A stretch of 36,476 nucleotides of DNA from UBA1381 sp964399965 (GCA_964399965.1 CAYNRX010000022.1:1-36476); one strand, 5' to 3'; counted from the first letter of the stretch, positions 8,568-16,252 are shown. Numbers and translations: made by a program. Notes: generated from the sequence alone by a model not told the origin.

Positions 8568-10493
8568 ATGAGTATTGACAAAGTGGAAACGACGTATGAC
8601 GAAAACCAAATACAGGTGCTCGAGGGGCTTGACGCGGTAAGAAAGCGTCCCGGTATGTATATCGGTTCGACCTCCAAGGCGGGACTGCACCACCTTGTTT
8701 ACGAAATAGTTGACAACTCTATCGATGAGACGCTGGCCGGATACTGTACAGAGATAAAGGTGGACATAAATGCTGACGGTTCGGTGACCGTTGACGATAA
8801 CGGTCGCGGTATCCCGGTAGGTATCCATCCGCAGCAGGGCATACCGACGGTGACAGTCGTCCTGACGGTGCTCCATGCCGGGGGAAAATTCGGCGGCGGC
8901 GGATACAAGGTGTCGGGCGGACTGCACGGCGTTGGATCCTCGGTCGTCAATGCGCTGTCGGAGATGCTGGAGGTGGAGGTCTCCAACGGGGAACATGTGT
9001 ATTACCAGAAATTTGAGCGCGGCAACCCTGTCTGCGATCTTAAGATAATAGGCGATACCGAAAAGACCGGTACCAAAATAACCTTCAAGCCCGATCCGGA
9101 GATATTTGAGGTGCTGGAGTTTGATTACCAGACGCTCCTGCAAAGGCTTAGGGAACAGGCATTTTTGAATAAGGGAGTAAAGATACTCCTGACCGACCGC
9201 AGAGTGGAAAAGCCGGAGACAAAGGTGCTCCATGCCGAGGGCGGTATAAAGGAATTTGTGAAATACCTAAACCGTTCCAAGGATCCGATCCATGATGAGA
9301 TAATCTACGTGGGATCCGAGAGGAAGGATATGGCCGTGGAGATAGCCATGCAGTATACTACGGCCTATAATGAGTCGATACTGAGCTTTGCCAACAATAT
9401 CCATACCACTGACGGCGGTATGCATGAGACGGGCTTTAAGGCCGGGCTTACACGGGTGATAAACGATTATGCCCGCAAATATAACCTCTTAAAGGACAAG
9501 GATCCCAAGCTTGAGGGAGAGGATACGCGCGAGGGGCTGACGGCTGTAATAAGCGTCAAGCTTATGGAGGCGCAGTTTGAGGGGCAGACCAAGGCGAAGC
9601 TCGGCAACAGCGAAGCGCGGACGCTGGTGGAAAGCGCTATAAATGAAAAGCTGTCGCGCTTTTTGGAGGAGAATCCGAAGGTGGCCAAGACCATCATCAC
9701 CAAGATACAGACAGCCTCAAGAGCGCGTGAGGCGGCAAAAAAAGCCCGCGAAGCCACGCGCAAGAACAGCTCGCAGATCCAGTCTGCGCTTTTGGGCAAG
9801 CTCGCTCCCTGTATCAGGAACGATCCCTCGATAAATGAGATATACATCGTCGAGGGAGATTCGGCCGGAGGTTCGGCAAAGCAGGGGAGGAACCGCTACT
9901 ATCAGGCGATCCTGCCGCTGTGGGGAAAGATGCTCAACGTGGAGAAATCCCGTATAGACAAGGTGTACTCAAATGAAAAGCTGCTGCCGGTGATACATGC
10001 GCTGGGCACCGGTATCGGCGAGGAGTTCGATATATCGAAGCTAAAGTATGATAAGATAGTGATAATGGCCGATGCCGATGTGGACGGTTCACATATAAGG
10101 ACGCTGCTTCTGACATTCTTCTTCCGTTATATGCGGCCGCTCATAGAAGAAGGGCATGTATATCTGGCGCAGCCGCCGCTGTTCAAGGTGTATAAGGGCA
10201 AGAACAAGAATTTGGTCGCTAAGTATGCCTATGATGAGATAGAGCGCGATAGGCTGATAGCGGAGCTGGGCTCAGGGGCAAAGGTGCAGCGGTATAAGGG
10301 TCTTGGTGAGATGGACGCATCGGAGCTGTGGGAGACGACAATGGATCCCGAGCGGCGCACGATGCTCAGGGTGAATCTGGAGGATGCCGTGGAGGCGGAC
10401 GAGATATTCACGATCCTCATGGGCGACAAGGTAGAGCCGCGGCGTGAATTTATCGAGCAGAACGCCAAAAACGCAGTCGATCTGGATTTTTAA
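8568..10493 (+). CDS. gyrB: DNA gyrase subunit B
   Basis: The ATPase subunit of the type IIA topoisomerase that introduces negative supercoils. The GHKL ATPase region includes VRKRPGMYIGST, EIVDNSIDE and DDNGRGIPVG. The transducer domain follows, and the Toprim region has EGDSAGGSAKQGR (about residue 425) and DADVDGSHIRTLLLT (about 505). It ends with the C-terminal YKGLGEMD segment. At about 641 aa it is a normal gram-positive GyrB. The ATG at 8568 is preferred (AAAGGA 10 bases upstream). A TTG two codons earlier (8562) is possible. gyrA, which usually follows, is not present: a strong terminator and then the folT unit come next. Confidence 0.97.
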   Translation: MSIDKVETTYDENQIQVLEGLDAVRKRPGMYIGSTSKAGLHHLVYEIVDNSIDETLAGYCTEIKVDINADGSVTVDDNGRGIPVGIHPQQGIPTVTVVLTVLHAGGKFGGGGYKVSGGLHGVGSSVVNALSEMLEVEVSNGEHVYYQKFERGNPVCDLKIIGDTEKTGTKITFKPDPEIFEVLEFDYQTLLQRLREQAFLNKGVKILLTDRRVEKPETKVLHAEGGIKEFVKYLNRSKDPIHDEIIYVGSERKDMAVEIAMQYTTAYNESILSFANNIHTTDGGMHETGFKAGLTRVINDYARKYNLLKDKDPKLEGEDTREGLTAVISVKLMEAQFEGQTKAKLGNSEARTLVESAINEKLSRFLEENPKVAKTIITKIQTASRAREAAKKAREATRKNSSQIQSALLGKLAPCIRNDPSINEIYIVEGDSAGGSAKQGRNRYYQAILPLWGKMLNVEKSRIDKVYSNEKLLPVIHALGTGIGEEFDISKLKYDKIVIMADADVDGSHIRTLLLTFFFRYMRPLIEEGHVYLAQPPLFKVYKGKNKNLVAKYAYDEIERDRLIAELGSGAKVQRYKGLGEMDASELWETTMDPERRTMLRVNLEDAVEADEIFTILMGDKVEPRREFIEQNAKNAVDLDF

Positions 10494-10531
10494 GATTACC
10501 GATAGTCTGACGGGATATAAGAGGAATATCA

Positions 10532-10566
10532 GCCCGCATACCGCTAAGGGGTATGCGGGCAGTTTT
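10532..10566 (+). terminator. Strong intrinsic terminator after gyrB
   Basis: GCCCGCATACC (10532-10542) pairs perfectly with GGTATGCGGGC (10550-10560), followed by AGTTTT. Confidence 0.88.
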
Positions 10567-10644
10567 GTGCCTTATCCCGCAATTAGGTTTTCTGTGAAAA
10601 AGCGCATCATTGTGATTTAAATGTAGATTTTTTGTATTTGCCTA

Positions 10645-10673
10645 TTGCAAATCTCGGCCAATAGGTGTATAAT
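10645..10673 (+). promoter_or_regulatory. Promoter of the folT riboswitch transcript
   Basis: TTGCAA (10645-10650), 17 bases, TATAAT (10668-10673). The start site would fall just upstream of the riboswitch P1 stem. Confidence 0.8.
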
Positions 10674-10699
10674 GGTATCGGCAATTAAAAGAATAAATC

Positions 10700-10804
10700 G
10701 CAGAGTAGGGATCTGTGCGTTTACAGACGCAGTCTGTATGGAGTGCCGGACGAACGGGGAGTTGTCGTGCGGACGAAATCGGTGCCGGTCCCGCATCCCG
10801 CTGC
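10700..10804 (+). ncRNA. Tetrahydrofolate (THF) riboswitch, variant
   Basis: The aptamer shows conserved THF-I landmarks: GCAGAGTAGG at the 5' end, GCGTT, AGTGCCGGACGAACGGGG, GTTGTCG, GGACGAA, GGTG and GCATCCCGCT. P1 is GCAG/CTGC, and P2 is GGATC/GGTCC with one G-U. The P3-like stem is CCG-G-ACGA with TCGT-G-CGG. It differs in two ways: a perfect 7-bp hairpin (TACAGAC 10722-10728, GTCTGTA 10732-10738) is inserted after GCGTT, and only ATC separates ACGAA from GGTG, where a P4 stem is expected. The downstream gene is a folate-type ECF S component, which agrees with the assignment. Confidence 0.85.
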
Positions 10805-10829
10805 CGGATAGGATTTAAGATCTCTTTTT

Positions 10830-10861
10830 TAGGCGGCATAGGATTTATCCGCCTATTTTTT
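10830..10861 (+). terminator. Riboswitch expression-platform terminator
   Basis: TAGGCGG (10830-10836) pairs with CCGCCTA (10849-10855), followed by TTTTTT. CGGATA just after P1 (10805-10810) can instead pair with TATCCG (10846-10851), which would break the terminator. Folate binding that stabilises P1 is therefore expected to favour termination (inference). Confidence 0.8.
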
Positions 10862-10899
10862 ATGGGCATTGCCAAAAAAATCAAAAGGAGAGGTTTTAA

Positions 10900-11457
10900 A
10901 TGCTGCAAAACTTGAAAAAATCCATGAAAAATCTGACAAGCGTGCAGGGAATAGCGTTGATGGGGATGTTTACGGCTCTCTACGTAGCCCTGGGGGTAGT
11001 GAAGCTCTATATCACGCCTGATAACCGCTTTTCGCTGACGTTCCTGCCGATGATGGCGGCGGGATATTTTCTGGGCGGAATACCGGCGTTTTTAGTGGGG
11101 GCGGCCGGAGATGTGCTCAACTTTATCCTGTTTCCCTCGGGCGGAGCATTTTTCCCCGGGTATACGATAAGCGCGGCGCTGTCGGGGCTTTTTTACGGAT
11201 TGTTTATGTACGGTCAGTCCGGGAAGAGGCTGTTTTTGGGGCTGGTGGTAAGCAAGATCGTGATAACGCTTTTTGTAAGCCTGTTGCTGAATACCTACTG
11301 GTCATCGCTGTTTTCGCCGAACGGATTTTATGTGATACTGACAGGGAAGGTTTTAAAAACGTTCATCACCCTGCCTGTGCAGCTTGTGCTGGGAGCGGCC
11401 GTGATATCGATGATGGAAAAGACGGGGTTAAGACGGCGTTATGCGGGAAGAATATGA
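10900..11457 (+). CDS. folT: Folate ECF transporter S component FolT
   Basis: The membrane-embedded substrate-binding subunit of an energy-coupling-factor importer, expected to use shared EcfA/A'/T subunits encoded elsewhere. At 185 aa it has about six hydrophobic segments. It contains VQGIALMGMFTALYVALG, the first helix of S components, and FLPMMAAGYFLGGIPAFLVGAAGD, the loop-rich segment typical of the FolT group. The basic C-terminus is cytoplasmic. AAGGAGAGG lies before the ATG. The upstream THF riboswitch strongly supports folate or a reduced folate as substrate. It is monocistronic: the next gene has its own promoter. Confidence 0.9.
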   Translation: MLQNLKKSMKNLTSVQGIALMGMFTALYVALGVVKLYITPDNRFSLTFLPMMAAGYFLGGIPAFLVGAAGDVLNFILFPSGGAFFPGYTISAALSGLFYGLFMYGQSGKRLFLGLVVSKIVITLFVSLLLNTYWSSLFSPNGFYVILTGKVLKTFITLPVQLVLGAAVISMMEKTGLRRRYAGRI

Positions 11458-11535
11458 TAAAAATACACATAACGCCTATAGAAATTACACAAATTTTACA
11501 GTAATTTTTCATTAAAATAAAAAACAAATGCTGTC

Positions 11536-11564
11536 TTGAAATATGTCGGATTTTGTGTTATACT
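11536..11564 (+). promoter_or_regulatory. Sigma-A promoter of the prs leader
   Basis: TTGAAA (11536-11541), 17 bases, TATACT (11559-11564). It lies about 320 bases upstream of prs, so the transcript includes the whole repeat copy A. Confidence 0.85.
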
Positions 11565-11591
11565 GGAATTGCAAATTAATTACATATAATA

Positions 11592-11620
11592 CCGTTTCCG
11601 GACGGCATACCGGAAAACGG
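11592..11620 (+). other. Hairpin in the prs 5' leader upstream of the repeat
   Basis: CCGTTTCCGG (11592-11601) pairs with CCGGAAAACGG (11610-11620), leaving one bulged base. There is no T-run. It lies between the transcription start and repeat copy A and could be an independent leader element. Confidence 0.5.
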
Positions 11621-11642
11621 CGCAGATCAAGCATAACGTAAA

Positions 11643-11857
11643 TTAGCCAATTGCGAAACCTTTTCGCAATTGATTTCTGGCTAAGGAAGAAAATAAAAGT
11701 TCCGTTGATTGGCGGTCTACGACCGCTGAAACTTTTATTTTCGCAATTTTTGACGCGCATGTCGTCAAAAATTGATTGTAATTCGAGGGTTTCACCCTCG
11801 AGCTCCCCAGAATAAGGAAATAATTGTAAAACGCTGTCGCGTTTTGCAATTATCTAA
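11643..11857 (+). mobile_element. Five-hairpin repeat element, complete copy A (215 bp)
   Basis: The element begins TTAG and ends CTAA. The first 17 bases match the reverse complement of the last 17 at 14 positions, and 9-bp direct repeats TAACGTAAA flank it (11634-11642 and 11858-11866). It folds into five hairpins in series: 11648-11672 (11-bp stem, closed outside by TTAGCC/GGCTAA), 11689-11742 (13-bp stem with an inner GCGGT/ACCGC), 11744-11774 (12 bp), 11783-11801 (8 bp) and 11822-11851 (13 bp with one U-G). It encodes no protein and lies between the promoter and the ribosome-binding site of prs, which starts 15 bases after the element. It resembles a non-autonomous miniature element that doubles as a structured RNA leader. 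I know no name for it. Confidence 0.88.
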
Positions 11858-11882
11858 TAACGTAAACAAAAAGGAGTAGGCA

Positions 11883-13022
11883 ATGGTACCTTTATTTAAC
11901 GCAGAAACGCCCGTTGTAGGAAAGCTGAGCATCATAAGTATGCGCGGCTGCGAAGCATTTACTGAGACTATCGATAATTATCTCAAGGGCTTCCGCCCCT
12001 ATGATTCGGAAGAGTCGTATGTGACACACGTTACCTGTCCCCGTTTCGGAACCGGAGAAGGAAAATGCGTCATAAATGAGACCGTACGCGGCCATGATGT
12101 GTACATTATCTGCGATGTATTCAACTACGGCGTGACTTATAAGATGTACGGCATAGAAAACCATATGAGCCCCGACGACCATTATCAGGATCTCAAGCGC
12201 ATTATCGCCGCTATGGGCGGCAAGGCCAGAAGGGTGACAGTGGTAATGCCGATGCTCTATGAGGGCAGACAGCATAAGCGCGCCGGCAGGGAATCGCTTG
12301 ATGCGGCCATGATGCTGCAGGAGCTAAATTCCATGGGAGTGAGCAACATCCTCACCTTTGACGCCCACGATCCGCGGGTGCAGAACGCTATCCCTCTGGG
12401 CGGCTTTGACGATGTGCAGCCGACGTATCAGATGATAAAGGCGCTGGTGCGTTCAGTACCTGATATAGAGCTTAACAAGGATGAGACGATAATCATATCT
12501 CCGGATGAGGGAGGTATGGCCAGATGCATGTACTACTCGTCGGTATTGAAGCTTGATCTGGGAATGTTTTATAAACGCCGCAATTATTCGGTGATAGTAA
12601 ACGGCAAGAATCCGATCGTGGCGCACGAATATCTCGGCCGCGATGTAGAGGGCAAAAACGTTATCATTATAGACGATATGATCTCCAGCGGCGAATCGGT
12701 GATAGACGTGGCGCAGAAGCTCCACGCAAGAGGCGCTAAGAGGATCTTCGTATTCGCCTCCTTCGGCCTGTTTACCAACGGCCTGGAGGTGTTTGACAAA
12801 GCGTACGAGGACGGGATAATAACGAAGATATTCACGACCAACCTGGTGTACAGGCGGCCGGGGCTGTGCGAGAAGGAATGGTACAGCGAGGTCGATATGT
12901 CTAAGTACGTATCGCTTTTGATAGATACTTTGAACCACGACGAGACTATCAGCCATCTGCTCGATCCGGTAGGGAAGATACAAAATCTTGTATCGAGGAT
13001 AGAGGAGAGAAAGAATAAGTAA
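11883..13022 (+). CDS. prs: Ribose-phosphate pyrophosphokinase (PRPP synthetase)
   Basis: Makes PRPP from ribose 5-phosphate and ATP for purine, pyrimidine, histidine and NAD synthesis, and fits the pur genes downstream. The PRPP-loop motif VIIIDDMISSGES is at about residue 260. The segment VVMPMLYEGRQHKRAGRES (about 120) is the counterpart of the ATP/flexible-loop region, and LTFDAHDPRVQN (about 160) is the family histidine segment. At 379 aa it is about 60 residues longer than classical class I enzymes, with extra sequence in the N-terminal part and an extended C-terminus. This longer form is common in Clostridia. The ATG has AAGGAG upstream, and the long leader holds repeat copy A. Confidence 0.9.
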   Translation: MVPLFNAETPVVGKLSIISMRGCEAFTETIDNYLKGFRPYDSEESYVTHVTCPRFGTGEGKCVINETVRGHDVYIICDVFNYGVTYKMYGIENHMSPDDHYQDLKRIIAAMGGKARRVTVVMPMLYEGRQHKRAGRESLDAAMMLQELNSMGVSNILTFDAHDPRVQNAIPLGGFDDVQPTYQMIKALVRSVPDIELNKDETIIISPDEGGMARCMYYSSVLKLDLGMFYKRRNYSVIVNGKNPIVAHEYLGRDVEGKNVIIIDDMISSGESVIDVAQKLHARGAKRIFVFASFGLFTNGLEVFDKAYEDGIITKIFTTNLVYRRPGLCEKEWYSEVDMSKYVSLLIDTLNHDETISHLLDPVGKIQNLVSRIEERKNK

Positions 13023-13063
13023 TGGGCTGCCGCTTTTAATGCGGATCGCTTAAAAACACGTAA

Positions 13064-13109
13064 AAAACGCATCGCTCGTGAGCAGACAGAGCGATGTGTT
13101 TTGTTTTTT
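13064..13109 (+). terminator. Intrinsic terminator after prs
   Basis: AAAACGCATCGCTC (13064-13077) pairs with GAGCGATGTGTTTT (13089-13102) with one G-U, followed by GTTTTTT. Confidence 0.88.
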
Positions 13110-13194
13110 GTAAACCAATGCGTAATGGTGTATCCACAGCCGGCAAACAGATAAAAATTTAACATGAAATATACACTTTCCACCGATTTTCTGA

Positions 13195-13223
13195 TTGCAA
13201 ATTAAAGGATATTATGGTATAAT
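13195..13223 (+). promoter_or_regulatory. Promoter of the hydrogenase gene
   Basis: TTGCAA (13195-13200), 17 bases, TATAAT (13218-13223), about 35 bases upstream of the start codon. Confidence 0.82.
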
Positions 13224-13258
13224 ATATCCATGTAAAAAACTGCGAAGGGAGCAAGTAT

Positions 13259-14788
13259 ATGAAAAGAGATGATATAAGGTTTGAACTGAAGCATGAAGTG
13301 CTGCGGGCGGTCGCTGAGAACCAGTTTGAAAACGGCAAAATGACGCTTGAAAAGTTTGAGGAGATACCGTTTGATACAATCCCCGGCATAACCCCGAAAT
13401 TCCGCTGCTGCGTTTATAAGGAGAGGGAGATAATTCGTCAGCGGACAAGGCTGGCTCTGGGCATGATGCCTATACCCAAGGATAATTACGAGCATCTGCC
13501 GATGCATGAGCACGTAGTGCAGGTAATACCGGCCGCCTGCGAGGGCTGCCCGATAAACCGTTTCCAGGTGACGGAGAACTGTCAGAACTGTATGCAAAAG
13601 GCGTGTCAGAAGGTATGTGCCTTTGGGGCGATAACGATAACGCCCAAGGGAGCCTATATCGACCAGTCAAAATGCCGCGAATGCGGACGCTGCGCCGAGG
13701 CTTGTCCCTATCATGCCATAGCCGATCTTATGCGCCCGTGCAAGCGCAGCTGCGAGGTGGACGCGATATCCATAGGCGAAAATAAGCTGGCGAATATCGA
13801 TAATAAGAAATGTATCGCCTGCGGACACTGCGTAACGGCATGTCCTTTCGGAGCGATCTCCGATATTTCCTACATAACAAGAGTTATAGAAGCTATCAAG
13901 GATCCCAATAAGGTGACGATAGCGATACCTGCTCCCGCTGTAGAAGGGCAGTTTGGGCCCAATGCTACGGTGGGCAAGGTGAAAACGGCTTTAAAGAAGC
14001 TCGGCTTCGACTACGTTTACGAGGTGGCTCTCGGCGGCGATATGGTATCGATGCATGAGGCGGAGGAGCTTATCGAGCATATGGACGAAGGTAAAAAAAT
14101 GACTACCTCCTGTTGCCCGGCGTTTGTGAATCTTATCCGTAAGCATTATCCGGAGCTTTTGGAATACGTTTCCACGACTGTTTCGCCGATGCAGGCCAAT
14201 GTGCGCTATATATTGAAAAAGCACCCTGATGCTTTCATTGTGTTTATCGGGCCGTGTATCGCCAAGAAATTCGAAGCGGAGATGATGAGGGCGCCGGATG
14301 TGGTAATGACGTTCGAGGAATTGAACGCCGTGTTCGACGCCAGAGGTATCGACCCCAATGAATGCGAGGAGGAGACGGATCCGGATGCGACGTCTTACGG
14401 CCGCCGCTACGGCGGATCGGGCGGAGTGGCTGCGTCCGTTGTCAAGGCTGCGTCCGAATTGGGCAGAGACGGAGTGAAGCCCAAGCCGTGTTCCGGCGTT
14501 AAGGAATGCAAGGTCGCCCTGGCGATGCTCAAGGTAGGAAAGCTGCCGGAGGATATCATCGAGGGCATGGCCTGTGAAGGCGGCTGTATTGCCGGACCCG
14601 GTTCAATAGCCAAGCTGCCGCAGCTAAAAGCCGCCCGCATGAAGAAGATAAAGGGTAAGGACGGCGATTCTATCGGCGACATGTTAAAGGCCATGGGAGC
14701 AGACGATGTGGACATGGTGAGAGAGAACTTCGATATGCCGGAGCATGTGAGCTTTGTTCTCGGCAACCGTATACGGGAGAAAAAATAA
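13259..14788 (+). CDS. Monomeric [FeFe] hydrogenase, group B-like
   Basis: A cytoplasmic iron-sulfur enzyme that probably interconverts protons and H2 with ferredoxin-type electrons, and possibly acts as a sensor or accessory form. The N-terminal half has several cysteine sets: CEGC with CQNCMQKACQKVC (about 94-119), CRECGRCAEAC (about 139) and CIACGHCVTAC (about 178). The H-cluster motifs follow as TSCCPAF (L1, about 283), GPCIAKKFE (L2, about 330) and MACEGGCIAGPG (L3, about 437). L1 and L2 carry the group B forms (Ala after TSCCP, Gly before PC) rather than the group A TSCCPxW and MPC. It stands alone between its own promoter and terminator. No maturation genes hydEFG are in the window. 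Confidence 0.9.
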   Translation: MKRDDIRFELKHEVLRAVAENQFENGKMTLEKFEEIPFDTIPGITPKFRCCVYKEREIIRQRTRLALGMMPIPKDNYEHLPMHEHVVQVIPAACEGCPINRFQVTENCQNCMQKACQKVCAFGAITITPKGAYIDQSKCRECGRCAEACPYHAIADLMRPCKRSCEVDAISIGENKLANIDNKKCIACGHCVTACPFGAISDISYITRVIEAIKDPNKVTIAIPAPAVEGQFGPNATVGKVKTALKKLGFDYVYEVALGGDMVSMHEAEELIEHMDEGKKMTTSCCPAFVNLIRKHYPELLEYVSTTVSPMQANVRYILKKHPDAFIVFIGPCIAKKFEAEMMRAPDVVMTFEELNAVFDARGIDPNECEEETDPDATSYGRRYGGSGGVAASVVKAASELGRDGVKPKPCSGVKECKVALAMLKVGKLPEDIIEGMACEGGCIAGPGSIAKLPQLKAARMKKIKGKDGDSIGDMLKAMGADDVDMVRENFDMPEHVSFVLGNRIREKK

Positions 14789-14792
14789 AACG

Positions 14793-14832
14793 AAAAGCCT
14801 GGCGCGGCGAAAAATGCTGCGGCAGGCTTTTT
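14793..14832 (+). terminator. Intrinsic terminator after the hydrogenase
   Basis: AAAAGCCTGGCGCGGC and GCTGCGGCAGGCTTTTT form a long stem with one mismatch and one G-U pair around the loop GAAAAAT. The T-run is the end of the right arm. Confidence 0.82.
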
Positions 14833-14873
14833 GCCGGCGATCAAAACTTTTTTTGTAAGCCCCGACAAAACGA

Positions 14874-14902
14874 TTGACAGATGATATGTTTTATGCTACA
14901 AT
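14874..14902 (+). promoter_or_regulatory. Sigma-A promoter of the sigH leader
   Basis: TTGACA (14874-14879), 17 bases, TACAAT (14897-14902). The expected start site is a few bases before repeat copy B, so the RNA would begin almost at the element's edge. Confidence 0.87.
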
Positions 14903-14916
14903 ATATATGTATCGAG

Positions 14917-15132
14917 CTGTTCAATTGCGAAACCTTTTTCGCAATTGAGTTCTGTTTAATGAAGAAAATAAAAGTTCCGTTGATTGGCGGTCTGCGACCG
15001 CTGAAACTTTTATTTTCGCAATTTTTGACGCGCATGTCGTCAAAAATTGATTGAAATTCGAGGGTTTCACCCTCGAGCTCCCCAGAATAAGGAAATAATT
15101 GCAAAACGCTGTCGCGTTTTGCAATTATCTAA
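14917..15132 (+). mobile_element. Five-hairpin repeat element, complete copy B (216 bp)
   Basis: Nearly identical to copy A over all five hairpins. Differences fall mostly in loops, in linkers or as pairing-preserving changes: the last stem has C-G (15102 with 15121) where copy A has U-G. The right end is identical (GCAATTATCTAA). The left end is altered (CTGTTC in place of TTAGCC), so the outer closing pairs of hairpin 1 are lost. The flanks repeat TATGTATC (14906-14913 and 15133-15140), extendable to 11 bases with one mismatch. It lies between the sigH promoter and its ribosome-binding site, 17 bases before GGAGG, in the same sense as in prs. Confidence 0.88.
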
Positions 15133-15162
15133 TATGTATCAAGCAAAAAGGAGGTCACATGA

Positions 15163-15813
15163 GTGGCTGTATCGGAAACGGGCAGCGCCTTGCGGGCGGA
15201 ACCGATCTTTGAGGAGCTTACCGATGAGGAGCTTGTCCGGCTTGCGCAGGGCGGCAGTACATACGCGCTGGAGGGCGTGATCCTGCGCTATACGGGATTT
15301 GTTTGTTCTAAGGTAAAATCGTATTTTTTGATAGGCGCGGAGGACGAGGATATCATGCAGGAGGGCATGATAGGCCTTTATAAGGCCGTCAGGGATTTTA
15401 AACCCGATAAGCACTCCTCATTTAAGACGTTTGCCGCCGTATGCATAAAAAGGCAGATGATAACCGCCATCAAGACCGCCACGCGCCAGAAGCATATCCC
15501 CTTGAACTCATATATCTCGCTTGACCGTCAGCTCTACGGCAGTAAGGACGATGTGGCATTGATAGATACGATCGTTGAGGATTCCGCCCTCGATCCGGAG
15601 GCGATAATCATCGACAGGGAAAATACGAGCGTGATAGAGTACAGGATAAACAAGGCTTTGAGCAAGCTGGAGCTGGAGGTTTTGGTTTATTATCTGGATG
15701 GCTGTTCCTATCAGGAGATAGCGCGGCGGATACACCGCGATGTTAAATCCGTAGACAACGCCGTCCAGCGAATAAAAAAGAAGGTCGAAGCGATCTTAAA
15801 AAACAGGCTGTAA
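15163..15813 (+). CDS. sigH: RNA polymerase sporulation sigma factor SigH
   Basis: A sigma-70 family factor that starts the stationary-phase and sporulation programme. Region 2 contains DEDIMQEGMIGLYKAVRDF (about residues 64-82), with SSFKTFAAVCIKRQMITAIK (about 87-106) following. Region 4 has SYQEIARRIHRDVKSVDNAVQRIKKK near the C-terminus. At 216 aa it is the right length for SigH. The start is GTG at 15163, with AAGGAGG 8 bases upstream. The ATG four bases earlier is out of frame. Expression is expected to depend on the promoter at 14874-14902 and on the structured repeat in the leader. The zinc-ribbon gene follows after 26 bases. Confidence 0.93.
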   Translation: MAVSETGSALRAEPIFEELTDEELVRLAQGGSTYALEGVILRYTGFVCSKVKSYFLIGAEDEDIMQEGMIGLYKAVRDFKPDKHSSFKTFAAVCIKRQMITAIKTATRQKHIPLNSYISLDRQLYGSKDDVALIDTIVEDSALDPEAIIIDRENTSVIEYRINKALSKLELEVLVYYLDGCSYQEIARRIHRDVKSVDNAVQRIKKKVEAILKNRL

Positions 15814-15839
15814 GGCCTTTTTCAAGAGAGGTAAAAAAT

Positions 15840-16109
15840 ATGTACGAAGACAAGACATTAGTGTGCAAGGACTGCGGCAGGGAATTTGTATTCTCGGCCG
15901 GCGAACAGGAGTTTTACGCAGAAAAGGGATTCCAGAATGAGCCGACACGCTGCCGCGACTGCCGTCAGGCGAGAAAAGGCGGCGCAAAACCGCAGCGGGA
16001 GATGTTCGAGATAGTATGCGCTTCCTGCGGAAAGGTGGACAAGGTGCCGTTTGAGCCCAGACACGACCGCCCGGTCTATTGCAGCGAATGCTTTGAAGCA
16101 AGAAAATAA
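15840..16109 (+). CDS. Small zinc-ribbon protein (zf-trcl-type), 89 aa
   Basis: Two zinc ribbons. The first is CKDCGREFVFSAGEQEFYAEKGF followed by CRDC, a pattern well known in small clostridial proteins. The second is CASCGK (about 59) followed by CSEC (about 82). Function is unknown, and nucleic-acid or protein binding is likely. It has GAGAGGT upstream of the ATG, directly follows sigH, and is probably cotranscribed with it. Confidence 0.85.
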   Translation: MYEDKTLVCKDCGREFVFSAGEQEFYAEKGFQNEPTRCRDCRQARKGGAKPQREMFEIVCASCGKVDKVPFEPRHDRPVYCSECFEARK

Positions 16110-16114
16110 GGCCG

Positions 16115-16252
16115 GCCGTCCTTGACGGCGGTCAATGAAAAATGAATATCCGCCAAAAGCCGTGCAGTATAAAATGCGGCGTTTGGTAGGGGATGCCGCT
16201 TGTATATCCGGGGGTGTTTGATACACGCCAACGGTATATGAGCGGCATTTTG
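16115..16252 (+). terminator. Three consecutive hairpins, the last terminator-like
   Basis: Hairpin 1 is GCCGTC/GACGGC (16115-16129). Hairpin 2 is CCAAAAGCCG/CGGCGTTTGG with one mismatch (16153-16186). Hairpin 3 is long (16193-16248), closed by ATGCCGCT/AGCGGCAT, with inner segments CCG/CGG and GTGT/ACAC, and is followed by TTTT. Hairpin 3 is probably the terminator of the sigH unit. The other two are unexplained 3' structures. Together they fill most of the gap before purC. Confidence 0.55.

Noticed and set aside
11643..11849. Minus-strand open frames across repeat copies A and B (also 14921-15124 and 14841-15104)
   Set aside because: They run through the hairpin arms, have no ribosome-binding sites and recur only because the repeat recurs; the element explains them.
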